From Thermoproteota archaeon (lineage in GTDB: Archaea; Thermoproteota; Bathyarchaeia; Bathyarchaeales; Bathycorpusculaceae): a stretch of 6,440 bases of DNA. The position numbers and the translations under genes are program-made. Each line of letters starts with the position of its first letter. Position 1 is the stretch's first letter. Under the pieces are notes generated by a model. The model did not search any database and had not been told where the DNA came from. It saw only the letters and a list, made by a program, of their open reading frames with translations. The stretch covers positions 1-6,440 of the forward strand of contig JAAZFA010000021.1 in NCBI GenBank assembly GCA_012511995.1, read 5' to 3'. Below, in pieces: positions 1-6,440 of this stretch.

Positions 1-2627
1 ACCCCAGTTAAATCTCCACTCCAACCACTAAACACATAACCGGAAGCCGCCGTAGCGGTCAAACCAACCACCGCACCAGAAACATACAAATCCTGATCAG
101 GGTCTCTAGAAACAGAACCAAAACCAACAGTACCAACAGCTAACGTGTATCCAACGCTCCCAGGAGTAATAGTTCTTGTAGGAGTAACCATTGTAGTTCC
201 ATCAGTTTTTCCGTCGTTGGGGGTAACCTGGCAGCGCCATCGGTCGCCAATTTCAGTATCATATGAACTAATTGTGCTATGGCTGCTTAAGCCGTATCGG
301 GTGTCACCGTATCTTTGTGCAACCATAGCAGAAGAAACTTCAAAGGGGTAAAGCCTAACCTCATCTACAAGCCCCGCAAAATCAGTTCCGCTACCAAATG
401 CTACTTCAAAAGGTCCATTTGTATCTAAAATGTTACCAGAATAAGATGAATCCAATAAAGTGCGTACTTCCACTCCATCGATATACATGCGTAATCCACT
501 ACCAGACTTGTAGGTGCATACTACATGATGCCAATCACTGACGCCAGATGTCACATAAATAGGACCAAGAACATACTGCATAGAGCGTGTACCTATCTGC
601 CATGTAAACATCAATCTTGAACCTTGATTTTGACAATCTAATTTATAGGAGATATCTGTTCTGGAATTATAACGGTCCGTTTTTGAAATCAACCTCTCCG
701 AAGTAGTGGATTGCGTTTTTACCCAACATTCAATTGACATTTCACTCCAAGAGCCACCGCCGTCATACCTGTTACCTGATTCTTCAACTCTTATGAAATC
801 GTTGCCATTAAACGAATAAGCGCCACCAACTACTCCATCAGGTGTCCAAGTTGCCCCAAACACGTTTCCAAAAACGCCATAAGCGTAATCTTTAGTTACC
901 GCAAATCCGCTATACTCGTCTTGCAAATCTGTTTTGGTTTCAAATGGCAAGTTTAAGTTACATAATGAAACGCTGTCTTTCTGCCAATTGTAGATGTTTG
1001 TAACCTCGTCACCGTCTGCATCAAAAGTATTTTGAGGAGAAGCCACAAGATTATCAGAATCTCCTGACCCAGTTAATGAGGGTTGATTTTGTGTTGGCGC
1101 GGTATTGTGTACTGGTGGTGGATCAACAATCGGTTGAGTGGTAACGGGGCGCTCAAAAGGAACATACTCTGAAACGCCGGTTCTTCTTTCACTGTAAAAC
1201 TGCACTTCACTTCTTGCTCGAGGGTTAGCAGCTATTCCAGGTGTCTCAAAACAGTATATTACTCCACCTTGAGTTAGCACAAGCACTTCATTTAATCCGT
1301 CTTTGTCAACATCTTGTACAACCGCATCAATAGCTCGATGACGTAGCCCAGTATTTAGGTAAACAAGTTCGTAATTATGGTTGTAAACTTGAAGAGTTCC
1401 TTCGTTGGCGTTGTTAATATGGTCAAATGTAACAACTAATATATCCATAATTCCGTCACCGGTTACTTCACCTATTGTTGGTCCTTTCCAGGAGCGCCCC
1501 CCCGTTATGGTAGTATCAATCGACTTATCAAGAGTCCAATCCCACAAATCGAAGACTGTCACATAATTAGACCTCCCCTCGAAGCCGTCAGCGCTTAGAA
1601 TTTCAATATTACCATCACGGTCAAAATCATATACTGATGATTGATAGTGATTTGCTCTACCAGAAATCCGACTTTGACTTAACTGAACACCTAGATCGTT
1701 ATAGAGTGGTTGCCCCGTAGCAGAGTCTAAAACGCATACTCCACTACGCAAATTAGTCGAAACAACATCGATTACACCATCTCTGTTAACATCAACTAAC
1801 ATTGGAATGTTACTACTTCCACCCCAATCATAAACTTGCCAACGAACCTCAAGTGTGTCAGCCCAAAAAGAAACGATTCCTCTTCCCCAACTTCCATCAC
1901 CATAATAAACATCCCGCTCGTTCATATACAATTCGACCCTTCCGTCGCCATCAGTGTCACATAATGCTAAACCACCCGCACAAGGATGCCAAACCTGAAC
2001 TCGATTTCGTTCAACAACTCTATTAGTTGTCGAATCCCACTCATAATGAATTATTTTACCTGTACTAGGAGCCTCTTCGTATGCCATAGCAGCTATGTAT
2101 AAGTCAGGATAACCGTTGCCATCGATATCGCCAGAAACCGGACTAGAATCTATTCTTCCGCCACCTAAATTAGTAAAAGAAGCCATTGTACTACCATCCT
2201 TAGCGTGTAAAATATAAACACCAGCAGGATGCTGAATAGGAACCACTATCTCAAGGTCACCATCATTATCCATATCAACCATATGAATCTGACATGTATC
2301 ACCAATGTTACTAATCGTCCTAGTCCATATCACAGCCCCTGTTTGACCATTAAGACACGTCACACGACCACCACTATTAGGAGCTACTGGACCCCCAGCA
2401 TGAAAAACTTCTTCACCAGGAATATTAGGTAGTACATCAGCGGTAAGGAGAGCTTCTCCGCCCCCAGCTACATAGCCAACCCATTTACGAGTTAATGGAG
2501 TTGGGGCTTCCGCTGCTGAAGAGATGTTAATAAAAGAAAAGGGTATCACTGTTAAAATCATTAAGATTATCAGAAAGATAACGTTTACTATTTTAGATTT
2601 TTTTAAGAAATGCACTAAAAAAGACAT
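1..2627 (-). CDS. Large secreted surface protein: VCBS/FG-GAP propeller, LamG domain and InlB-type B-repeat (C-terminus outside window)
   Basis: An uninterrupted frame of 875 codons runs from ATG at 2627 off the left edge, so the C-terminus is missing. Residues 1-12 are basic, 13-33 are a hydrophobic core and SSAAEA at 36-41 offers signal-peptidase sites, so the protein is probably exported. Residues about 60-460 carry eight repeats spaced about 50-56 residues apart, seven with a clear acidic, calcium-binding-like loop of the DxDxDG type (near 118, 167, 224, 279, 334, 388 and 439) and a degenerate first one near 64. This is a VCBS/FG-GAP beta-propeller, with PQQ-like strands such as NGQTGAVIW at 93-101. 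A Pro/Thr-rich linker (about 484-520) follows. Next comes an Ig/PKD-like segment (DADGDEVTNIYNW, 536-548), a LamG lectin-like domain (about 563-775, with DWHHVVCTY at 698-706 and YIDG at 715-718), the second half of the Ig-like fold (GDRWRCQVTPNDG, 794-806), and an InlB-type B-repeat start (826-875, with FSGWSGDLTG at the edge). The role is probably extracellular binding or adhesion; the ligand is unknown. A weak AGGGGA lies 11 nt upstream of the start. Domain calls are by motif recognition. Confidence 0.9.
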   Translation of the reverse strand, partial: MSFLVHFLKKSKIVNVIFLIILMILTVIPFSFINISSAAEAPTPLTRKWVGYVAGGGEALLTADVLPNIPGEEVFHAGGPVAPNSGGRVTCLNGQTGAVIWTRTISNIGDTCQIHMVDMDNDGDLEIVVPIQHPAGVYILHAKDGSTMASFTNLGGGRIDSSPVSGDIDGNGYPDLYIAAMAYEEAPSTGKIIHYEWDSTTNRVVERNRVQVWHPCAGGLALCDTDGDGRVELYMNERDVYYGDGSWGRGIVSFWADTLEVRWQVYDWGGSSNIPMLVDVNRDGVIDVVSTNLRSGVCVLDSATGQPLYNDLGVQLSQSRISGRANHYQSSVYDFDRDGNIEILSADGFEGRSNYVTVFDLWDWTLDKSIDTTITGGRSWKGPTIGEVTGDGIMDILVVTFDHINNANEGTLQVYNHNYELVYLNTGLRHRAIDAVVQDVDKDGLNEVLVLTQGGVIYCFETPGIAANPRARSEVQFYSERRTGVSEYVPFERPVTTQPIVDPPPVHNTAPTQNQPSLTGSGDSDNLVASPQNTFDADGDEVTNIYNWQKDSVSLCNLNLPFETKTDLQDEYSGFAVTKDYAYGVFGNVFGATWTPDGVVGGAYSFNGNDFIRVEESGNRYDGGGSWSEMSIECWVKTQSTTSERLISKTDRYNSRTDISYKLDCQNQGSRLMFTWQIGTRSMQYVLGPIYVTSGVSDWHHVVCTYKSGSGLRMYIDGVEVRTLLDSSYSGNILDTNGPFEVAFGSGTDFAGLVDEVRLYPFEVSSAMVAQRYGDTRYGLSSHSTISSYDTEIGDRWRCQVTPNDGKTDGTTMVTPTRTITPGSVGYTLAVGTVGFGSVSRDPDQDLYVSGAVVGLTATAASGYVFSGWSGDLTG

Positions 2628-2680
2628 TGAACTTGTATCCCCTAGAAAAACAAATTACCTATTGTTTGATTACTCAATTA

Positions 2681-2690
2681 AAAATATAAA
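2681..2690 (-). promoter_or_regulatory. Candidate archaeal TATA box for the secreted protein gene
   Basis: On the minus strand the sequence reads TTTATATTTT, in an AT-rich stretch centred about 59 nt upstream of the ATG at 2627. An archaeal start site about 25 nt downstream would fall near 2660, giving a leader of roughly 33 nt that includes the purine-rich AGGGGA. The position and the 133-nt gap after the previous gene support an independent promoter. The BRE position just upstream (ATTAC) is not a good consensus, so the call is moderate. Confidence 0.45.
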
Positions 2691-2698
2691 GTAATGTT

Positions 2699-2717
2699 GT
2701 TGTTGACATGCAACAAC
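2699..2717. repeat. Perfect 7-bp inverted repeat (GTTGTTG-acatg-CAACAAC)
   Basis: GTTGTTG at 2699-2705 and CAACAAC at 2711-2717 are exact inverted copies separated by 5 nt. On the minus strand the repeat lies about 44 nt after the stop of the membrane-protein gene and 8 nt upstream of the TATA-like box of the next gene. That position suits a regulator-binding operator or activator site. It could also form an RNA hairpin followed by a T-rich tract at the end of the upstream transcript. The sequence does not decide between these. Confidence 0.5.
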
Positions 2718-2760
2718 TGTTTTCAGAATAGAGCGTTTACCAAAAGAAGTCGAGTTTAAA

Positions 2761-4530
2761 TCAAGGGGATATTTGCGAAGAGTTCCCAATCGAATAGTCT
2801 TTTTTCAAGTAAATTTCAAACTGTGAGTTATTAAACACTCGAATATATTCAGAGTTTTCCAGCAAGTATTCTTGTAACTCAATATAGCTGTTATTGGTGA
2901 ATGATAAATCATACCGCATAGATATAAAATAAAATGAATTTAATCGAAGAACAACAATATCAGGTTCATATCTTGACATATTTGGTGGAAAATCAACCAA
3001 CTTCAAATCCTTTGAAAGATCAGCATATGCTGCCAACTGTTGACTGCTAGTCATACTCAGGGTATGTTTAGACAAATCGAACTCTGTTGTTAAGTACACT
3101 AAACCTTCTTCAGCTAAAGGCGTAAATGTATTGTAGGATTCTTTGCTGTAAGCAACGACAGGAAAACTGCAAACAAGGAAAAAAATTAGTACATAAATAG
3201 GGAATTTCTTTTTCAGCGTTGAGTTTACTATCCATCCGCTAAAATAGGTAGCAATACAAGCTGCGCCAAAAATCAACAGGAAAATAAGGCCTCTACCCAG
3301 TAAAAACCGCTCACCTGAAGAGGAGAAAAGAAGATAACTCATAACTGCAGAAAAGATTGCGGCTATAGCTAATTCTATCCGGGTAATAGTTAGGTGGTCA
3401 ATTTTGCGCTTTGACATAAGCGTGAATAAACTGGAGAACAGTGTTAACAAAACACCGCCCAAAAAAATTGCGTACACAAAAAGGCCAAGTTGGCTAATTT
3501 CGGGATAGATGAAGCCCTGACCTTCAGTGGTCCATTGCATGCTGGAAATTAGATTTTTTAAAAAGTTCAAGTTTACTACGTTTAAAATTGATTTTTCTAC
3601 GCCAGCATAATTTGGGGCTGCGCCATATGTTGTCCATAAAGTCCAAACAATTGCTAAAAAAACAAGCAGTATAATAAGCGTAGGTCTAACAGTCGGCTTA
3701 AACGTATGCGATGTTAAACTTTCTTTTAATAAACGAAAAGAGACATTTGTAAGTAGAAAAACAAGAATCACTGAAAAAAGGTAAACTCCTAAAAATATCG
3801 GCGAAATTGGATGTGTAAGGACCAATGCCAGAACAACTAACATGTTTAAGGCAAATGCTTTAGCGTTTTTGTAGGTTGTAAGTATAAGTGAAATCAACAA
3901 AAGAACAGTTCCTGTAGCAAAAGGAGAAACATGTGGTTCTAGGTAATGTAGAGCTGGCAAAGCAAGTAACATCGTAAGAAAAGCCGTGTTCTTATTAATG
4001 ATTCGAGACACAAAAAAGTAAGCTAAGCTAGAAATTAATGCTATACATATGGGCGGAAAAATGTATAAAGTGTAAGTAACAATATCCACCTTCAATAGTT
4101 GTTCAGCGCTAAAAGTTATCAGGAAAGATAATGGGTAGCTTCTACAATACTGAGTCAGAGGGTATTCTAAACCTTCCCAGACAGATGGAAAATATGTCCC
4201 TACTCCACCATGCCATAAACTATCAGGACTCCAAGAAAAACCACCCATTAGAAAGGGTGTATAGAAAAGCATGAAAGCTAATTGGACTAAAAGGGCTATG
4301 TCTAGCCATCTTGAGCGTTCTTTTAGCGTAAAGCCAAAGAAACAAACGGTCATAAATAAACCAATGATAATCCAATAGTAAGGAAAGAGCACATCTATCA
4401 TTGCCAAAGCATTACTTTCAACTGTAGTGACGTATTGCATTTGTAGGCTTAACACTAGAAATAACCAAAAAGAGAATAAAACCAAAGAGATCGAAAACAA
4501 AAGTTTTGAGTTAGCCCTTTGTATACCCAT
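2761..4530 (-). CDS. Polytopic membrane protein, GT-C glycosyltransferase-like, with exposed C-terminal domain
   Basis: This 589-residue protein has about 12-13 predicted membrane spans (roughly 10-29, 47-67, 77-96, 152-174, 183-219, 226-261, 283-301, 346-370, 384-403, 410-431 and 443-461) and then a hydrophilic tail (462-589). A long loop after the third span carries SPDSLWHGG at 101-109. An acidic residue in an early external loop (D103) is typical of GT-C enzymes, which transfer sugar from lipid-linked donors outside the cell. HVSPF (200-204) and THPISP (239-244) resemble archaeal multispan polysaccharide proteins. The tail has N-x-S sequons at N517, N546, N567 and N583, which fits an outer-face location. 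I chose the ATG at 4530, 7 nt after the preceding stop. An in-frame ATG at 4605 would add 25 polar residues and overlap the previous gene's conserved C-terminus by 68 nt. The family is not recognised with certainty; a transporter, flippase or polymerase remains possible. Confidence 0.75.
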   Translation of the reverse strand: MGIQRANSKLLFSISLVLFSFWLFLVLSLQMQYVTTVESNALAMIDVLFPYYWIIIGLFMTVCFFGFTLKERSRWLDIALLVQLAFMLFYTPFLMGGFSWSPDSLWHGGVGTYFPSVWEGLEYPLTQYCRSYPLSFLITFSAEQLLKVDIVTYTLYIFPPICIALISSLAYFFVSRIINKNTAFLTMLLALPALHYLEPHVSPFATGTVLLLISLILTTYKNAKAFALNMLVVLALVLTHPISPIFLGVYLFSVILVFLLTNVSFRLLKESLTSHTFKPTVRPTLIILLVFLAIVWTLWTTYGAAPNYAGVEKSILNVVNLNFLKNLISSMQWTTEGQGFIYPEISQLGLFVYAIFLGGVLLTLFSSLFTLMSKRKIDHLTITRIELAIAAIFSAVMSYLLFSSSGERFLLGRGLIFLLIFGAACIATYFSGWIVNSTLKKKFPIYVLIFFLVCSFPVVAYSKESYNTFTPLAEEGLVYLTTEFDLSKHTLSMTSSQQLAAYADLSKDLKLVDFPPNMSRYEPDIVVLRLNSFYFISMRYDLSFTNNSYIELQEYLLENSEYIRVFNNSQFEIYLKKDYSIGNSSQISP

Positions 4531-4537
4531 TTCCCGC

Positions 4538-5848
4538 CTACGTATTAGAGATGTCTGACCATACGGATTGTAATTTTCCGGTTTTAGAAAGTGGAATTTC
4601 ATCAAGAAAAGCGATGTTTAGATCTATTTCTTGGGGGATTTCTAAAAGTGTTTTTAAATGATTTTTGAATTTAAAAACCATTTGATCTTTTGGAATGGAG
4701 TAAGCATTCATTTTTAAATTTATGTCTATAGCATCAATCTTTCGCTGACGAATTTGGTACTGGTCAATATCTTTATAGAAGTTAAATGTACTAATGGCAT
4801 AGTTAAACACCATCGGCGATAATATTTTATTGTTTGGAAGCGATAAGAATGAGTCTTTTCTACCCATGATTATCTTCATTAAGGGTAAATTGTTGCCACA
4901 TGAACAAGTGTCGCTCGTAGAAACTCCGATGTCACCTATTGAATACCTAATGAAGGGCATAGCGTAATTAAAAAGACTGGTATAAGTTACCGTACCCTGC
5001 TCGTCGTCTGCAACTGAAAGACCTGCCCTATCCAGAAACTCGGTTATCACACTGTCAACGTCCATATGGTAGCCTTCGCGGTTTAGACATTGCCAGGCTG
5101 ACCTATCTATTTCAGCGCAACCAAATTGATCACAGTAAGGAGCGTTAAAAACGTCCTCTATACAACGTCTCGATTGTTGGTCAATGAATTCGGCATTACC
5201 GAAAACTAAGTGAGGTTTTATTGATACTATATTCCTTTTTTTAGCTTCTCTTGCTAACATGGCAACTGAACCGGAGTAACCGTCTAAAACATCAGGTTTT
5301 GCGTCAATAACTTGCTGAATTTTTTTATCGGATGTTTCAAACAGAGATACACAGTTTTGAGCAAAAATTCCTAGTTTTCTTTGTATGTTTGTTGTATCCT
5401 TAAAATGTGTTGGTGCTGTCAAAACAACCCAACGATCTTTTGGCTTTTGACCACAAGCAATGTTTGCCCGCATATAGATTGCTTTTCGCCAAGCATCTTC
5501 TGTTGAGTTGATGTATATAACAAAAGGAGTTCCGGTTGATCCGCTTGTTCTAACTTTTTTTAAAGAATTAAGATTATATTGATTTGAAACTAATAGTTGA
5601 GGATCTTGCTTTTTGAAAAACTCTTTTTTAACGACAGGAAGTTTTCCTAAATCCTCAATCTGATTTATCTCATCAATATTAACTCCATTTTCTTGGTATA
5701 ATTGACGATAAAAAGGCACATTGTTATAAGCATATTTAACAATATAGCGTAGTCGCTTGTTTTGATAACGTTTGATTTCACTTGGACTCCAATGGAGGCG
5801 TTTATTTGCTAATCGGAGAAAATATAGAAGTTTAAACAAGTTAACCAT
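4538..5848 (-). CDS. PaaK/CapK-family adenylate-forming enzyme (phenylacetate-CoA ligase-like)
   Basis: This 436-residue cytosolic protein is of ordinary length for the PaaK/CapK group of ANL adenylate-forming enzymes, which activate a carboxylate with ATP to an acyl-AMP and usually pass it to CoA or another acceptor. Visible motifs in order: the phosphate-binding loop TSGSTGTPF (101-109), the adenine/substrate motif YCDQFGCAE (238-246), RYSIGD with the ribose-binding Asp (301-306), the CSCG pair before the GR hinge (315-318), GRKD (329-332), and the C-terminal SKTGK with the adenylation lysine K425. All key positions look intact, so it is probably active. The substrate cannot be read from the sequence. 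Relatives sit in capsule and surface-polysaccharide clusters (CapK), and here the gene lies between two membrane glycosyltransferase-like genes. This suggests a role in acyl modification of a surface glycan rather than phenylacetate catabolism. The start is fixed by AGAGGT 7 nt upstream. The next gene starts 7 nt after its stop, implying co-transcription. Confidence 0.9.
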   Translation of the reverse strand: MVNLFKLLYFLRLANKRLHWSPSEIKRYQNKRLRYIVKYAYNNVPFYRQLYQENGVNIDEINQIEDLGKLPVVKKEFFKKQDPQLLVSNQYNLNSLKKVRTSGSTGTPFVIYINSTEDAWRKAIYMRANIACGQKPKDRWVVLTAPTHFKDTTNIQRKLGIFAQNCVSLFETSDKKIQQVIDAKPDVLDGYSGSVAMLAREAKKRNIVSIKPHLVFGNAEFIDQQSRRCIEDVFNAPYCDQFGCAEIDRSAWQCLNREGYHMDVDSVITEFLDRAGLSVADDEQGTVTYTSLFNYAMPFIRYSIGDIGVSTSDTCSCGNNLPLMKIIMGRKDSFLSLPNNKILSPMVFNYAISTFNFYKDIDQYQIRQRKIDAIDINLKMNAYSIPKDQMVFKFKNHLKTLLEIPQEIDLNIAFLDEIPLSKTGKLQSVWSDISNT

Positions 5849-5855
5849 TTAATGA

Positions 5856-5861
5856 ACCTCT
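5856..5861 (-). promoter_or_regulatory. Shine-Dalgarno site AGAGGT for the PaaK/CapK-like gene
   Basis: On the minus strand AGAGGT ends 7 nt before the ATG at 5848. GAGGT matches the archaeal anti-Shine-Dalgarno sequence. It is the best ribosome binding site in the window and supports this start. Confidence 0.75.
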
Positions 5862-5890
5862 TTAAAAGCGCTTGATAAAACAAGTTGATA

Positions 5891-5902
5891 GTAATATATT
5901 AC
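5891..5902 (-). promoter_or_regulatory. Palindromic TATA-like element, candidate internal promoter
   Basis: GTAATATATTAC is a perfect 12-bp palindrome in the 86-nt gap between the GT2 gene and the PaaK/CapK-like gene. It is centred about 48 nt upstream of the ATG at 5848, so a start site about 25 nt downstream would give a leader of roughly 23 nt holding the AGAGGT site. A second TATA-like word, TAAATATT on the minus strand at 5910-5917, lies just upstream and is an alternative. AT-rich intergenic DNA yields such words by chance, and no clear BRE is seen. Confidence 0.35.
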
Positions 5903-5934
5903 AAGAATCAATATTTAGCTGTTCTGTATTGAAC

Positions 5935-6440
5935 TCACTCTTTGCCCCCTATGAAATTAACAGCTGTTGTTCTATCTATGGTTTTCCAATATACTGACTT
6001 TTTAAAAGAAAAAAAAAGACCTATTAACAAATAAAATTGATGAAAAAAAAAGCTTGAGAGCAAACTAGCCATGCGCATTGAAACTAAGGTTAAAGAGAAG
6101 GTAAACACAATTAGTAATGTGAAAAGATAAAGAAGAAGATTCTGTGAAAGTATTACAGCTATACCCAACAGTGACATACCTACAAATAATAACACAGGAC
6201 ATAAAACAAACATCAATAGTTTGAGAGGAAAAATAAGGCGGCCAAAATTTCCATAATTCCGATTAAAAGCGATATCGCGATTTCTTATAAATACTTGCAA
6301 TAATCTCATTGCGCGCCTGATTTTTTGCATTTTTTGTTGTTCAAGACTCTCAGCAGAAGGTTCGTAGATAATGGAATTCGGAACGTACAAAAATCTTAAG
6401 CCTTTTCTAATAACATTTATAGCAATGTTGCCGTCTGTGC
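5935..6440 (-). CDS. C-terminal part of membrane-anchored family 2 glycosyltransferase (N-terminus outside window)
   Basis: The frame is open from the right edge to the TGA at 5935-5937, giving 167 residues. A TTG at 6390 is in frame, but it is internal because coding similarity continues upstream, so this is not a 151-residue gene. The visible part begins at TDGNIAINVIRKG (1-13), which fits the catalytic-base region of GT2 enzymes (acidic residue, then a helix ending in KG or RG). It continues with RFLYVPNSIIYEPSAES (15-31), the usual strand after it, and QKIRR (38-42), in the place of the QxxRW motif. Three hydrophobic segments follow (about 70-97, 100-120 and 127-146), then WKTIDR (151-156). 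Family 2 enzymes of this shape use a cytosolic nucleotide sugar and build or extend membrane-linked glycans. Donor and acceptor are unknown. It is upstream of, and in the same direction as, the PaaK/CapK-like gene. Confidence 0.8.
   Translation of the reverse strand, partial: TDGNIAINVIRKGLRFLYVPNSIIYEPSAESLEQQKMQKIRRAMRLLQVFIRNRDIAFNRNYGNFGRLIFPLKLLMFVLCPVLLFVGMSLLGIAVILSQNLLLYLFTLLIVFTFSLTLVSMRMASLLSSFFFHQFYLLIGLFFSFKKSVYWKTIDRTTAVNFIGGKE

Noticed and set aside
145..351. Short plus-strand open frame of 68 codons
   Set aside because: It lies opposite the Ig-like/B-repeat coding region of the secreted protein, has no ribosome binding site and shows no recognisable family.
1496..1503. Run of C (G on the coding strand) as a possible frameshift or phase-variation tract
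   Set aside because: The frame reads straight through it as T-G-G-R and the domain pattern continues on both sides, so there is no sign of disruption.
1802..2432. Two plus-strand open frames (1802-2026 and 2229-2432)
   Set aside because: Both are antisense to the VCBS repeats. Their His/Pro/Thr-rich composition is what the reverse complement of the repeated DGD-coding DNA would produce.
1250..2450. Repeated short motifs as a CRISPR array or tandem DNA repeat
   Set aside because: The recurrence is at the protein level (DxDxDG loops), with diverged codons and spacing of about 150-168 nt. There is no conserved DNA repeat.
2699..2717. Inverted repeat as an intrinsic terminator
   Set aside because: Not annotated as such because the stem is only 7 bp with few GC pairs and no U-run follows directly. 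Archaeal termination does not usually need a hairpin. Its place next to a TATA-like box favours a regulatory reading.
6005..6055. A-rich tracts (T-rich on the coding strand) as a terminator inside the GT2 gene
   Set aside because: They encode the Phe/Lys-rich end of a membrane segment (GLFFSFKKS and neighbouring residues) in an intact frame.

Overview
The window reads as a fragment of an archaeal chromosome, most plausibly a Bathyarchaeia-like or related uncultivated lineage. The evidence is the style of the secreted protein (VCBS propeller, then a LamG domain set inside an Ig/PKD-like domain, then an InlB-type B-repeat), the AT-rich intergenic regions with TATA-like boxes about 25 nt ahead of plausible transcript starts, and the potential N-glycosylation sequons in the exposed tail of a membrane protein. 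The phylum is an inference. No rRNA, tRNA or universal marker gene is present to settle it.

All four genes lie on the minus strand, so transcription runs from high to low coordinates. In that order they are: (1) 6440-5935, the C-terminal part of a membrane-anchored family 2 glycosyltransferase whose start lies outside the window; (2) 5848-4538, a PaaK/CapK-type adenylate-forming enzyme with a good ribosome binding site; (3) 4530-2761, a polytopic membrane protein resembling GT-C glycosyltransferases, starting 7 nt after gene 2; (4) 2627 to beyond position 1, a very large secreted protein with at least 875 residues visible and no stop in the window. There are two intergenic gaps of note: 86 nt (5849-5934), with a palindromic TATA-like element, and 133 nt (2628-2760), with a perfect 7-bp inverted repeat just upstream of a TATA-like box.

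The first three genes look like part of a cell-surface glycan locus. A GT2 enzyme works on a cytosolic nucleotide sugar at the membrane. A CapK-like enzyme activates an unknown carboxylate. A GT-C-like multispan protein probably acts on lipid-linked sugar at the outer face. The downstream secreted protein looks like a surface or extracellular carbohydrate- or protein-binding factor with its own promoter, and it may be an acceptor of the glycan or simply a neighbour. I see no mobile element, CRISPR array or RNA gene. No intergenic stretch exceeds 300 bases.
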